Assembly: GCA_950097015.1 (NCBI GenBank)
Contig: CATNEN010000038.1
Location: 28,488,501 to 28,552,500, forward strand
Source of the DNA: Macrostomum hystrix
Lineage: Eukaryota > Platyhelminthes > Macrostomidae
Direction of reading: 5' to 3'
DNA: 64,000 nt
Shown here piece by piece: positions 24,001-34,002 of this stretch. The number at the start of each line of letters is the position of its first letter. The stretch's first letter is position 1. The notes under the pieces were generated by a model that made no database searches, was not told where the DNA came from, and saw only the letters and a list, made by a program, of their open reading frames with translations. The position numbers were made by a program, and so were the translations under genes.

Positions 24001-27000
24001 GCAAACAGTTTACGCCCCCAGCCGAATTGAAAGAGGCATTTCTGTGATTTAGTTTCCATGGTTTAGATTTATGACAGAAATAGGCGGAAATTTATAATTT
24101 ATAATTCAGATTGAAAATATTTTTTTATATTAATACCCTCGAAGGTGGGATAGACAAAGAGGCAGAGGGAGAGGCAGAGGGATAGGGTGAAGAGAGGGAG
24201 AGGAGAGGGAGAAGAGGGAGAAGAGGGAGAAGAGGGAGAGGAGAGAGGGAGAAGAAGGAGAAGAGGGAGAGGAGAGAGAGGAAAGAGAGGAGGGAGAAGA
24301 GGGAGAAGAGGGAGAGGAGAGAGGGAGAAGAAGGAGAAGAGGGAGAGGAGAGAGAGGAAAGAGAGGAGGGAGAAGAGGGAGAAGAGGGAGAAGAGGGAGA
24401 AGAGGGAGAAGAGGGGGAGGAGAGAGAGGAAAGAGAGGAGAGGGAGAAGAGGGAGAAGAGGGGGAGGGAGAAGAGGGAGAAGAGGGAGAGGGAGAAGAGG
24501 GAGAAGAGGGAGAAGAGGGAGAGGGAGAAGAGGGAGAAGAGGGAGAGGGAGAAGAGGGAGAAGAGGGAGGAGAGGGAGAAGAGGGAGAAGAGGGAGAGGA
24601 GAGAGAGGAAAGAGAGGAGAGGGAGAAGAGGGAGAAGAGGGGGAGGGAGAAGAGGGAGAAGAGGGAGAGGGAGAAGAGGGAGAAGAGGGAGAAGAGGGAG
24701 AGGGAGAAGAGGGAGAAGAGGGAGAGGGAGAAGAGGGAGAAGAGGGAGAGGGAGAAGAGGGAGAAGAGGGAGAGGGAGAAGAGGGAGAAGAGGGAGAGGG
24801 AGAAGAGGGAGAAGAGGGAGAGGGAGAAGAGGGAGAAGAGGGAGAAGAGGGAGAGGGAGAAGAGGGAGAAGAGGGAGAGGGAGAAGAGGGAGAAGAGGGA
24901 GAAGAGGGAGAGGGAGAAGAGGGAGAAGAGGAAGAGGGAGAAGAGGGAGAAGAGGGAGAAGAGGGAGAGGGAGAAGAGGGAGAAGAGGGAGAGGGAGAAG
25001 AGGGAGAAGAGGGAGAGGGAGAAGAGGGAGAAGAGGGAGAGGAGAGAGAGGAAAGAGAGGAGGGAGAAGAGGGAGAAGAGGGAGAGGAGAGAGGGAGAAG
25101 AAGGAGAAGAGGGAGAGGAGAGAGAGGAAAGAGAGGAGGGAGAAGAGGGAGAAGAGGGAGAAGAGGGAGAAGAGGGAGAAGAGGGGGAGGAGAGAGAGGA
25201 AAGAGAGGAGAGGGAGAAGAGGGAGAAGAGGGGGAGGGAGAAGAGGGAGAAGAGGGAGAGGGAGAAGAGGGAGAAGAGGGAGAAGAGGGAGAGGGAGAAG
25301 AGGGAGAAGAGGGAGAGGGAGAAGAGGGAGAAGAGGGAGAGGGAGAAGAGGGAGAAGAGGGAGAGGGAGAAGAGGGAGAAGAGGGAGAGGGAGAAGAGGG
25401 AGAAGAGGGAGAAGAGGGAGAAGAGGGAGAGGGAGAAGAGGGAGAAGAGGGAGAGGGAGAAGAGGGAGAAGAGGGAGAAGGGAGAAGAGGGAGAGGAGAG
25501 AGAGGAAAGAGAGGAGAGAGGGTAAAGAGGGAGAGTAGCGAGAGAGAGGAGGGAGAGTACGCGAATATAGAATAGGAGCCACAGAAGAAGAAGACACAGT
25601 ATCCAACTTAGCAGTATGTCAAGTGTGCATTTCGTAGTCAATAGGTAAAATGGCATCTAGCCCAGTGGTTGATCTAAAGGCTTTAGGAAGATGAATTAGA
25701 CATGCCTGGGTGAGGAACATTCTGAACTGCCTGGCACACGCTCATCGACCATTAGCCTTTGACAAGTTTGCATGCAACTGTGTGAATTCATTTCGCTTCT
25801 TTCTGAAGGCAATGGAACAATCTTCTGATTGTCTCCCCCCCTAGCTGGTGTCGCTAAGCATTTTGAAAACCGATTATTCATTTCAACTTCGAGTTCTAAC
25901 GGTAAAATATGAAAAATGTGCCCACACAGAAAGTCGATTATCTTCTTTAAAAGCTGTAGAGGGGAACAGGAACTGATTTCTACCAAATCGCCATGAAACC
26001 CAGAATACGGCCTATTAGTTTCCGCTCAGCCCTATATTAAATAACTTACAGAGTCACAAAACATCGACATCGTCGAGATATTCAAGGATTCTCGTCTGAG
26101 TTTCTGGGGGCAAGAACCACAAATATATGGATTTGTCAAAAGCAACTTATTATTAGTTTTAAAAGTGCAAAAACAGCAAACAAGGCATTTTTGAACCGAC
26201 CCTCCAGATGACGCTGCGGCTTCGAAGCGGGTGCGAACCGCCTACACCAACGCGCAGCTGGTTGAGCTGGAGAAGGAGTTCCACTTCAATCGCTACCTGT
26301 GCCGGCCTAGGCGTATTGAGTTGGCCAGCTCGTTGAACCTGACCGAGCGCCAGATTAAAATCTGGTTCCAGAATCGACGAATGAAGTTCAAGAAGGACCA
26401 GAAGGTGCGCGACAACGAGCAGCAGGCTAGGCGACTGGGAGCCGATTTCATCAAGGAGTGAGTTTCGATGCATAACTGCTTTTGAATCTAACAGGAATTC
26501 TGTCTGTGTCTAACAGGCTAAGAATGGTCTAACAGGTTTATTCTGTGTCTAACAGGTTCAGTCCGTGTCTAACAGGTTGAATGTGTCTAACAGGTTTATT
26601 ATGTGTCTAACAGGTTCTGTCTGTGTTTAACAGGTTGCATGTGTCTCAAGGGTTGAATATGTCTTACAGGTCTAGTCTGTGTCTAACTTGTTCAGTTTGT
26701 GTCTAACACGTTAAATGTATCTAACAGGTTCTGACTGTGTCGAAAAGGTTGAATGTTTCGGACTGGTTAAATTTGTCTAACAGGCTGAGTGTGTCTAACA
26801 GGTTAAATGTGTCTAACACGTTAAATGTGTCTAACACGCTAAATGTGTCTAACAGGTTCTGACTGTGTCTGTGTCTAACAGGTTGAATGTTTCGAAATGG
26901 TTGAATGCGTCTAACAGGTTGAATGTGTCTAACAGGTTGAATGCGTCTAACAGGTTGAATGTGTCTAACAGGTGGAATGCGTCTAACAGGTGGAATGCGT

Positions 27001-27252
27001 CTAACAGGTTGAATATGTCTAACAGGTTGAATGTGTCTAACAGGTTGAATGTGTCTAACAGGTTCTTTCTGTGTCTAACTTAAAAAATACCGCTTTGCAT
27101 TCAGAGAGAAGTACAGCATGCACATGAGTGGGATTCCGATTGCAACGGATCAGCTGTTGCACCAGCAGCAAGTTCAGCAGCAGCAGCAGCACCTTGCTCA
27201 TGCGATACAGCAGCAGCTACATTCGCAACATAACGAGATAATGAACGCCTGC

Positions 27253-27286
<34 letters not shown>

Positions 27287-27432
27287 CAACTCTACCGATC
27301 GGGTTTCACGGCGATGGTTCTTCGATGTTTTTCGATGAGGCTCAGCAGCAGCAGCAGCAGCAGCAGCAGTACACCCAGCAGACAAATGCTATTCCAGTGC
27401 AGCAGCAAGCCTGTAGCAGGTCATTTGTTTAA
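15025..27432 (+). CDS. Hox3: Hox3 homeodomain transcription factor, three exons
   Basis: Exons 15025-15331, 26208-26457 and 27105-27432 join in frame (phases 1 and 2, GT-AG borders) to give about 294 residues. An in-frame stop at 14998-15000 supports the ATG. Exon 1 carries a Q9 tract, the PBX-binding hexapeptide IYPWM at residues 36-40 and a long alanine run. Exon 2 encodes the homeodomain, with [28 protein letters not shown] and [16 protein letters not shown]. The [12 protein letters not shown] and KKDQK signatures are those of paralogy group 3. Position 50 is Q and 51 is N; position 56 is F where most Hox3 proteins have Y. Exon 3 is glutamine-rich. Known role of the family: nuclear DNA binding and anterior-posterior patterning. 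The leader before the hexapeptide is only 35 residues, short for Hox3. Both introns are loaded with satellites. Confidence 0.93.
15690..16165. repeat. 20-bp minisatellite in Hox3 intron 1
   Basis: About 23 units of GATATGGGATTTCATGAATC with common changes (GAT/GATT, TGAATT). Each unit contains TTTCATGAA, a short inverted repeat of the TTCnnGAA form. Confidence 0.95.
16166..16849. other. Hox3 intron 1, unique part
   Basis: Single-copy intronic sequence before the large CT-rich satellite. I see no exon or transposon end. Confidence 0.45.
16850..20596. repeat. CT-rich 16-bp satellite, large array in Hox3 intron 1
   Basis: About 230 units of CATCTCTCCCGTGTCT and close variants (CCTGTGTCT, CCTCTGTCT, CCCTTGTCT, TTTCTCC). 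The variants recur in fixed order, for example a block ending in TGTGTCTCTCTCCCTTGTCT, so the array is built of higher-order repeats. All three plus-strand frames stay open for over 1.1 kb because no unit contains a stop and 16 is 1 modulo 3. The long open frame is therefore not evidence of a gene. Confidence 0.98.
20597..21600. repeat. Tandem duplication of satellite edge plus about 90 bp of flank
   Basis: The non-repetitive block starting GAAATGCGAATGATACTTTG occurs at 20601 and again at 21515, 914 bp apart, differing in only a few bases (GGGAGGG against GGGTGGG). Between them the 16-bp satellite resumes and ends the same way. One duplication therefore carried the array end together with its unique flank. 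Confidence 0.93.
21775..22115. repeat. 16-bp satellite, opposite orientation
   Basis: About twenty diverged units of GACACGGGAGAGATATAA and GAGATGAGACACGGGAGA, the complement of the satellite at 16850-21510. Only about 180 bp separates the two, so they form a large imperfect inverted repeat within Hox3 intron 1. Confidence 0.92.
22116..22974. other. Hox3 intron 1, unique part with short GC hairpin
   Basis: Single-copy sequence. GCCCGCAGG near 22171 and CCTGCGGGC near 22211 can pair. This resembles the GGCCCGCGGGCC stretch next to the same satellite in the Mx intron, so it may be a remnant of the element that carried the satellite. No exon is supported. Confidence 0.4.
22975..23190 (-). mobile_element. 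tRNA-derived SINE, family B (partial)
   Basis: Contains the TTCAGTCCATGGACTG and GCCACACCCACCCTCAATTA blocks and the GTCGGGAATCGAACCCCTGA B-box complement. It starts with an (AAT)n run at 22975. It is shorter than the 56258 copy. Confidence 0.8.
23268..23622 (+). mobile_element. tRNA-derived SINE, family A
   Basis: The head GGGGGTGAGTGGCAGAGCGG is followed by a B-box-like GTCCCTGAGCTCGATTCC, the CTGCCTGACGATGAGAAAG block, and an (ATT)n tail at 23604-23620. One of the most complete copies in the window. Confidence 0.9.
23638..23722 (+). mobile_element. Family B SINE head fragment
   Basis: AGTTGTTGGAACATCGGACT followed by GGGGGTTCGATTCCTGAC and AAGCAAGACACTTAACTCTG. This is the tRNA-like head plus start of the body of family B, with an internal deletion, directly after a family A SINE tail. 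Confidence 0.6.
23723..24185. other. Hox3 intron 1, unique part
   Basis: An open frame of 76 codons at 23817-24047 (+) has no family I recognise and no clear splice context. I do not call it a gene. Confidence 0.4.
24186..25560. repeat. Polypurine minisatellite (GAGGGAGAA type) in Hox3 intron 1
   Basis: Purine-only sequence from 24189 to 25522, about 1334 nt without a pyrimidine on the plus strand. It is built of GAGGGAGAA and GAGGGAGAG units, with larger blocks marked by GGAGAGAGAGGAAAGAGAGG that recur near 24270, 24345, 24420, 24600, 25050, 25120 and 25190. Long open frames on both strands are composition artefacts. Such mirror-like purine tracts are known to form intramolecular triplexes. 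Confidence 0.97.
25561..26207. other. Hox3 intron 1, 3' unique part
   Basis: Single-copy intronic sequence leading to the acceptor CCCTCCAG at 26200-26207. No other feature seen. Confidence 0.5.
26490..27085. repeat. 18-bp minisatellite filling Hox3 intron 2
   Basis: About 32 units of GTGTCTAACAGGTTGAAT, diverged on the left and cleaner on the right, occupying over 90% of the 647-bp intron (26458-27104). Every unit contains CTAAC followed by CAGGT. Confidence 0.96.
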
Positions 27433-27550
27433 TGACAAAAAGCATATTAAGACCATTTGACTAACTCTAGCCACATTTTCACTTCAGAAGTTATCGATAA
27501 GCAAAGTATTCTCCTCATAGTAGGTAGCCGGAATTGTGAACCACCTCATT

Positions 27551-27590
27551 AATAAATGTACTACTGATGCACGCAGCACATTGTAATAAA
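27551..27590 (+). promoter_or_regulatory. Hox3: Hox3 polyadenylation signals
   Basis: AATAAA at 27551-27556 and again at 27585-27590, about 120-155 nt after the Hox3 stop codon. Confidence 0.6.
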
Positions 27591-27904
27591 TTTTATTGCT
27601 ATGCTTCACTGTATAATGGAAAAGCAGGAACTGCTTGCATTTCTAAATGAAATTACTAGTAGTATACGAAGGACACTTGTCAGTAGTCATAGTGCGACTA
27701 CCTAACTCAAAAAACTGTTTGGCCTATCTTTTAAAAGTTGCTTATTCTTTCCACATATATGCAAAAATGCTTACTTGCCCTAAATATTGCTGTAATGCAA
27801 TAAATACATCAATGTGTACTGTGACTCGCTGTTTGCTATTCATTAATTATTCATGTATGCTGCATATATAATGACTCTATGTTTGTGTTACATTGGCTCA
27901 GAGG

Positions 27905-29725
27905 CACAAACCTAGGATACCGAAATCTTACTCCTACACTGATAATAGGATACCGAAGTCTCACTCCTACACTGATGATAGGATACCGAAGTCTCACTCC
28001 TACACTGATGATAGGATACCGAAATGTCACTCCTACACTGATGATAGGATACCCAAGTCTCACTCCTACACTGATGATAGGATACCGAAATGTCACTCCT
28101 ACACTGATGATAGGATACCGAAATGTCACTCCTACACTGATGATAGGATACCGAAATGTCACTCCTACACTGATGATAGGATACCGAAATGTCACTCCTA
28201 CACTGATGATAGGATACCGAAATGTCACTCCTACACTGATGATAGGATACCGAAGTCTCACTCCTACACTGATGATAGGATACCGAAGTCTCACTCCTAC
28301 ACTGATGATAGGATACCGAAATCTCACTCCTACACTGATGATAGGATACCGAAGTCTCACTCCTACACTGATGATAGGATACCGAAATCTCACTCCTACA
28401 CTGATGATAGGATACCGAAATCTTACTCCTACACTGATAATAGGATACCGAAGTCTCACTCCTACACTGATGATAGGATACCGAAATGTCACTCCTACAC
28501 TGATGATAGGATACCCAAGTCTCACTCCTACACTGATGATAGGATACCGAAATCTCACTCCTACACTGATGATAGGATACCGAAGTCTCACTCCTACACT
28601 GATGTCCTACACTGATGATAGGATACCGAAATCTCACTCCTACACTGATGATAGGATACCGAAGTCTCACTCCTACACTGATGATAGGATACCGAAGTCT
28701 CACTCCTACACTGATGATAGGATACCGAAATGTCACTCCTACACTGATGATAGGATACCGAAATCTCACTCCTACACTGATGATAGGATACCGAAATGTC
28801 ACTCCTACACTGATGATAGGATACCGAAATCTCACTCCTACACTGATGATAGGATACCGAAGTCTCACTCCTACACTGATGATAGGATACCGAAGTCTCA
28901 CTCCTACACTGATGATAGGATACCGAAATCTCACTCCTACACTGATGATAGGATACCGAAGTCTCACTCCTACACTGATGATAGGATACCGAAGTCTCAC
29001 TCCTACACTGATGATAGGATACCGAAGTCTCACTCCTACACTGATGATAGGATACCGAAGTCTCACTCCTACACTGATGTCCTACACTGATGATAGGATA
29101 CCGAAATCTTACTCCTACACTGATGATAGGATACCGAAATCTCACTCCTACACTGATGATAGGATACCGAAATGTCACTCCTACACTGATGATAGGATAC
29201 CGAAATCTCACTCCTACACTGATGATAGGATACCGAAGTCTCACTCCTACACTGATGATAGGATACCGAAATCTCACTCCTACACTGATGATAGGATACC
29301 GAAGTCTCACTCCTACACTGATGATAGGATACCGAAATCTCACTCCTACACTGATGATAGGATACCGAAGTCTGACTCCTACACTGATGATAGGATACCG
29401 AAGTCTCACTCCTACACTGATGATAGGATACCGAAGTCTCACTCCTACACTGATGATAGCATACCGAAGTCTCACTCCTACACTGATGATAGGATACCGA
29501 AATCTCACTCCTACACTGATGATAGGATACCGAAATGTCACTCCTACACTGATGATAGGATACCGAAATCTCACTCCTACACTGATGATAGGATACCGAA
29601 ATCTCACTCCTACACTGATGATAGCATACCGAAGTCTCACTCCTACACTGATGATAGGATACCGAAATCTCACTCCTACACTGATGATAGGATACTGAAG
29701 TCTCACTCCTACACTAAAAAGAAGT
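27905..29725. repeat. 33-bp minisatellite array downstream of Hox3
   Basis: About 55 units of 33 bp (GATAGGATACCGAAGTCTCA plus CTCCTACACTGAT). The unit is a multiple of three, so stop-free frames of up to 400 codons run on both strands as perfect 11-residue repeats. A 13-bp partial unit (GATGTCCTACACT) at 28601 and 29076 marks a 475-bp higher-order duplication. Confidence 0.97.
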
Positions 29726-30087
29726 TAAGACGATAAATATGAAGCAAATGTCGCATTAATCAATACGATTACATAGGGCAAAACAAGCAATAAACATTAT
29801 ATTTATAGAATGTATATTCAGTTAAAACCTAAAAAATGTCAACATTTTGACAAGAAAACAAAAACCAACAAAGCCTAACAGAGACAAACGCAATTGAAAA
29901 CAGACAGATTGCGCCAAAACAATAATTGACACAGACGAAACAAATCTCGAACAAAAGAAGAATCGACAGTTAGGTACGTTACAGGACAAGACCAAATCGC
30001 GTGTTCGCAAATCTGTGTAAAGTCGACTGGACACGCGAATGACTGACGGGACAGAAACCCTTGCCAATGTGAATTAGGAGAAACCCA

Positions 30088-30640
30088 GAGCAATGGTCCT
30101 TCACAGAAACCCAGAGCAATGGTCCTTCACAGAAACCAAGAACAATGGTCCTTCACAGAAACCCAGAGCAATGGACCTTCACAGAAACCAAGAACAATGG
30201 TCCTTCACAGAAACCCAGAACAATGGTCCTTCACAGAAACCAAGAACAATGGTCCTTCACAGAAACCCAGAACAATGGACCTTCACAGAAACCCAGAACA
30301 ATGGTCCTTCACAGAAACCCAGAACAATGGTCCTTCACAGAAACTCAGAACAATGGTCCTTCACAGAAACTCAGAACAATGGTCCTTCACAGAAACCCAG
30401 AACAATGGTCCTTCACAGAAACTCAGAACAATGGACCTTCACAGAAACCCAGAACAATGGTCCTTCACAGAAACCCAGAACAATGGTCCTTCACAGAAAC
30501 CCAGAACAATGGACCTTCACAGAAACCCAGAACAATGGTCCTTCACAGAAACCCAGAACAATGGTCCTTCACAGAAACCCAGAACAATGGACCTTCACAG
30601 AAACCCAGAACAATCGACCTTTAAAGAAACCCAGGACAGG
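30088..30640. repeat. 26-bp minisatellite array
   Basis: About 21 units built on AATGGTCCTTCACAGAAACC and CAGAAC. Variants GGACC and CTCAG are interspersed. It lies in the tail-to-tail interval between Hox3 and Arnt. Confidence 0.96.
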
Positions 30641-31092
30641 GATCCTTCAAAAAAAAAGTTTTAAGAACACATGCACGTATCTCTTAGCTGGTGCACAGAA
30701 TTATAATTATATTTTCTAAATATAACTACAATTTAGAAGCTGAATTTAAATGACACAATTAGCAATGAAAAAAAAAACAGGAAAAGTGTGACACAAACTA
30801 CTAAACAAACAAAGACAGTAGTAAATATCGAAAAAAGCAATATCAACAAACAGAAAATGTCCCGTTTCTTTAAATAAGTGAAACGAAAATCAGATGCAGT
30901 AGTTAAGATCAAACGGCAATGAATAAAAGCAATCAGGAAACTGAAAACATGGAGCCATATACTGATAGATTCAGGTCATTTTTTGTTAATAAACATGTGC
31001 CAATATTTCACATTCTCGCTTGAGAAAAACAACAGGATTCAAAAACTGCTCATCGAATATTGCTTGCTAATATCTAAGCATGAAACAGCTGC
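30641..31092. other. Arnt 3' flank
   Basis: AT-rich sequence after the Arnt stop codon. I found no AATAAA on the minus strand close to the stop, so the 3' end of the transcript is not placed. Confidence 0.4.
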
Positions 31093-33902
31093 TTAGGGAA
31101 GGGCTGAGTCAGAGGTGTGATACTGCTGCTGCTGCTGCTGGTACAGGCAAGACACCACATCAGCAGCGGCGGCCGCAGCGGCAACAGCGGGGTCTGGCGA
31201 TATGACACCGGACACCAACGCGGAAGAATCCTGCGCTGAATAATCCGACTGTGGCCATGGCAGCCCGTGCTGCTGATGCTGATGAAGATGATGATGCGGC
31301 ACGCCGTGATGACTCATCTGGTCCGGCATCAGTGGCGGGGGAGGCGGCTGCTGCGTCTGCTGCTGCCAGCAGTAATCGTAGCCCGCGCTAGTCTGCCAGC
31401 AGTTGTCCAGACCCTGCTGATGAAGCTGCGGCTGTTCCATCATCAGGTGCGAGGAGGAGGAAGTCTGCGGCTGCGCCGGCGGAGGCGGCAGCGGCTGTTG
31501 AGAGGCGGTCTGCACGCAGGCGCATGTACACAACAGGAACTCGAGCTCATCTGAGCAGGGATTGTGAAAGGCGGCCAGGCTGCAGTGCATCTGGCGGTAC
31601 TCGACTCCGCCATCAATGGCACCGTCGCCAACGGTCCTCAGGCGGCAGGCGGCGGCGCAGTGGGCCTGACCGCGGCCGGCAGCGGCTGCCAGAGCGGCCG
31701 CTCTAAGCCTGGCCCGGTCGGCAGGGGCTGCCAGGTCGGACAGCGGCCGGCCAATCAGATCCGAAGGCCGGTGACCAAGAATGCCGGCGACTCGCTGATC
31801 GCAGAATGTCACCAGCGTGGGATCCGACTCACCGCTGTCCGATCCCGCAGGCGGGCAGATTCTGAGAACAAACTCGGACTGGGACTGGCCTAGAGCTCCC
31901 ATCATTAGCGCCAGCTGCTGCTGCTGCTGCTGCTGCTGAGGAGCAGGATGATGCGGCAGGTCGGGTGGCAGAGCTGTTGGCTGCAGTCTGGCTAGGGCAA
32001 CTAGACAATGTGGCACTGAGGAAGCTGCATCAGCAGCCTCATCCGATTGTACGTGATGATGATGATGCTGCTGCTGCTGTGAGGGCCATTGCTTCAAATA
32101 GCCGGACACATGAGCTATCACGTACTGTTGACCGTCTGTAGCCGGAGCGAGCATTGTGCGCTGCCTCTGGCGCTGGTGCTGATGTTGCGAATCCGGCTGG
32201 GCCATTCTCATCCGGCAGATGAAGGAGCGCCTGGCTCCCATTGTGCTGCGCATGTGGGCTGAGGAATTGAAAGAATTCAGGCCAATGCTTGAGATACAGC
32301 GCAGTGAATTAGGAGAATTACTGTTAACAAGCAACAGTAACGGAATGCCAAGCCATTGTCAGAGATGAGAGGTCTAAGAAGCTCGACACAGTGTCTGCGA
32401 GAACTTATTTGAAATGAGCAGGATGCGGTTAATAGAGGTCAGGTGACATAAGCCAAAGAGATTTAAAGGTGACTAAAGCAGGATGGAGTCAAAGGTCAGG
32501 TGACTCAAGCAGGATGGAGTCAAAGGTCAGGTGACTCAAGCAGGATGGAGTCAAAGGTCACGAAGACTCTGAAAGCAGGATGGAGTCAAAGGTCAGGTGA
32601 CTCAAGCAGGATGGAGTCAAAGGTCACGAAGACTCTGAAAGCAGGATGGAGTCAAAGGTCAGGTGACTCAAGCAGGATGGAGTCAAAGGTCACGGTGACT
32701 CAAGCAGGATGGAGTCAAAGGTCACGGTGACTCAAGCAGGATGGAGTCAAAGGTCAGGTGACTCAAGCACGATGGAGTCAAAGGTCAGGTGACTCAAGCA
32801 GGATGGAGTCAAAGGTCACGGTGACTCAAGCAGGATGGAGTCAAAGGTCAGGTGACTCAAGCAGGATGGAGTCAAAGGTCAGGTGACTCAAGCAGGATGG
32901 AGTCAAAGGTCAGGTGAATCAGGCAGGATGGAGTCAAAGGTCACGAAGACTCTGAAAGCAGGATGGAGTCAAAGGTCAGGTGACTCAAGCAGGATGGAGT
33001 CAAAGGTCAGGTGACTCAAGCAGGATGGAGTCAAAGGTCACGGTGACTCAAGCAGGATGGAGTCAAAGGTCAGGTGACTCAAGCACGATGGAGTCAAAGG
33101 TCAGGTGACTCAAGCAGGATGGAGTCAAAGGTCAGGTGAATCAGGCAGGATGGGGTCAAAGGTCAGGTGACTCAAGCAGGATGGAGTCAAAGGTCAGGTG
33201 ACTCAAGCAGGAGGGGGTTCAAAGGTCAGGTGAATCAGGCAGGATGGGGTCAAAGGTCACGGGCTTACCGTGATAGCCGTCCTTCTTCACGGTACCAGTT
33301 TTGAGGTCCAGAACTCTAGCGGCCGCAGGATCCGCTGATGCTAGCTGGTCGCGAACCTTCTCTCTATCGTCCGGATGCAGCAGGTCGTACAGTGGTCTCT
33401 GATAGCATTCGGCCTGGCTAAAGCCTAGCACTGGACTAACAGAGTCGCTAACATAGACTAGGCGGCCTGTGTCGCACTGGCAGACGAACAGGAACCCGTC
33501 TGCCGCCTCCAATACAAGATGCTTCAATTCCAGATCGCTGAGAAATGACGGTTTATATGTGCCATCGACTCCGGTATTGCCAGTGCCGCGTAAGCCACGC
33601 ATATGGGCCACAGCCATGCGGAGTATAGTGAGTTTGTCAGGCTTGCGGGCTAGATTAGCACAGCTGGGCACCATGTCGCACAATTCGCCAATGTAGGCGG
33701 ACATTTTGTTACGCCTCCGACGCTCGATTTCGCAGTGACTCTCGCGTGCGTAGCGCTCCTTGTCAAGGGTCTCCTGATCGCGTGGTCCGCGACCGCCGCC
33801 GCTGCCACCGCCGCCGGCACCGCCGCTGGAGGCGCCAACGATGCCTAGATTAGACGACGAATTGCTGCTGTCACTGCTGGCGCTGTCATTGAAGTCGTCC
33901 AT
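31093..33902 (-). CDS. Arnt: ARNT/tango-like bHLH-PAS transcription factor, two exons
   Basis: Exons 33902-33269 and 32258-31093 join in phase 1 to give about 599 residues. The bHLH region (residues about 50-106) has the ARNT basic motif [15 protein letters not shown] with the E-box contacts H, E and R, then [21 protein letters not shown] follows (about 127-210: [33 protein letters not shown]). Exon 2 starts with the ARNT motif [17 protein letters not shown] remnant spans about 340-460; only its end, [14 protein letters not shown], is close to ARNT. The tail is Q- and H-rich and may act as an activation domain. The family dimerises with AhR, HIF-alpha, Sim and Trachealess-type partners in the nucleus. 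An upstream in-frame ATG at 33968 would add 22 residues; the ATG at 33902 has A at -3. The intron holds a 31-bp array. Confidence 0.92.
32463..33262. repeat. 31-bp minisatellite filling the Arnt intron
   Basis: About 27 units of CAAGCAGGATGGAGTCAAAG plus GTCAGGTGACT and a variant ending CACGAAGACTCTGAAAG or CACGGTGACT. Nearly the whole 1010-bp intron (32259-33268) is repeat. Every unit carries TCAAAGGTCA, a nuclear-receptor half-site type, and most carry TGACTCA, an AP-1 type site. Confidence 0.96.
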
Positions 33903-34002
33903 TTTATTTGAGCGCGTTTTTTCAAACCTCAAGATTTTAGATTGACAGCTATGAAATGAGGAAGGCAAAACTATACTAAAGTTAAGTTAATAACAGTAAT
34001 AA

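Noticed and set aside
24125-25656. Two overlapping frames of about 500 codons (Leu/Pro/Ser on one strand, Glu/Gly/Arg on the other)
   Set aside because: A purine-only tract cannot contain stops on the complementary strand and has few on its own; low-complexity artefact.
27851-29736. Frames of 200-400 codons on both strands
   Set aside because: The 33-bp minisatellite is a multiple of three and lacks stops. No gene context or domain.
30093-30719. Glutamine/threonine repeat frames up to 208 codons
   Set aside because: Explained by the 26-bp minisatellite.
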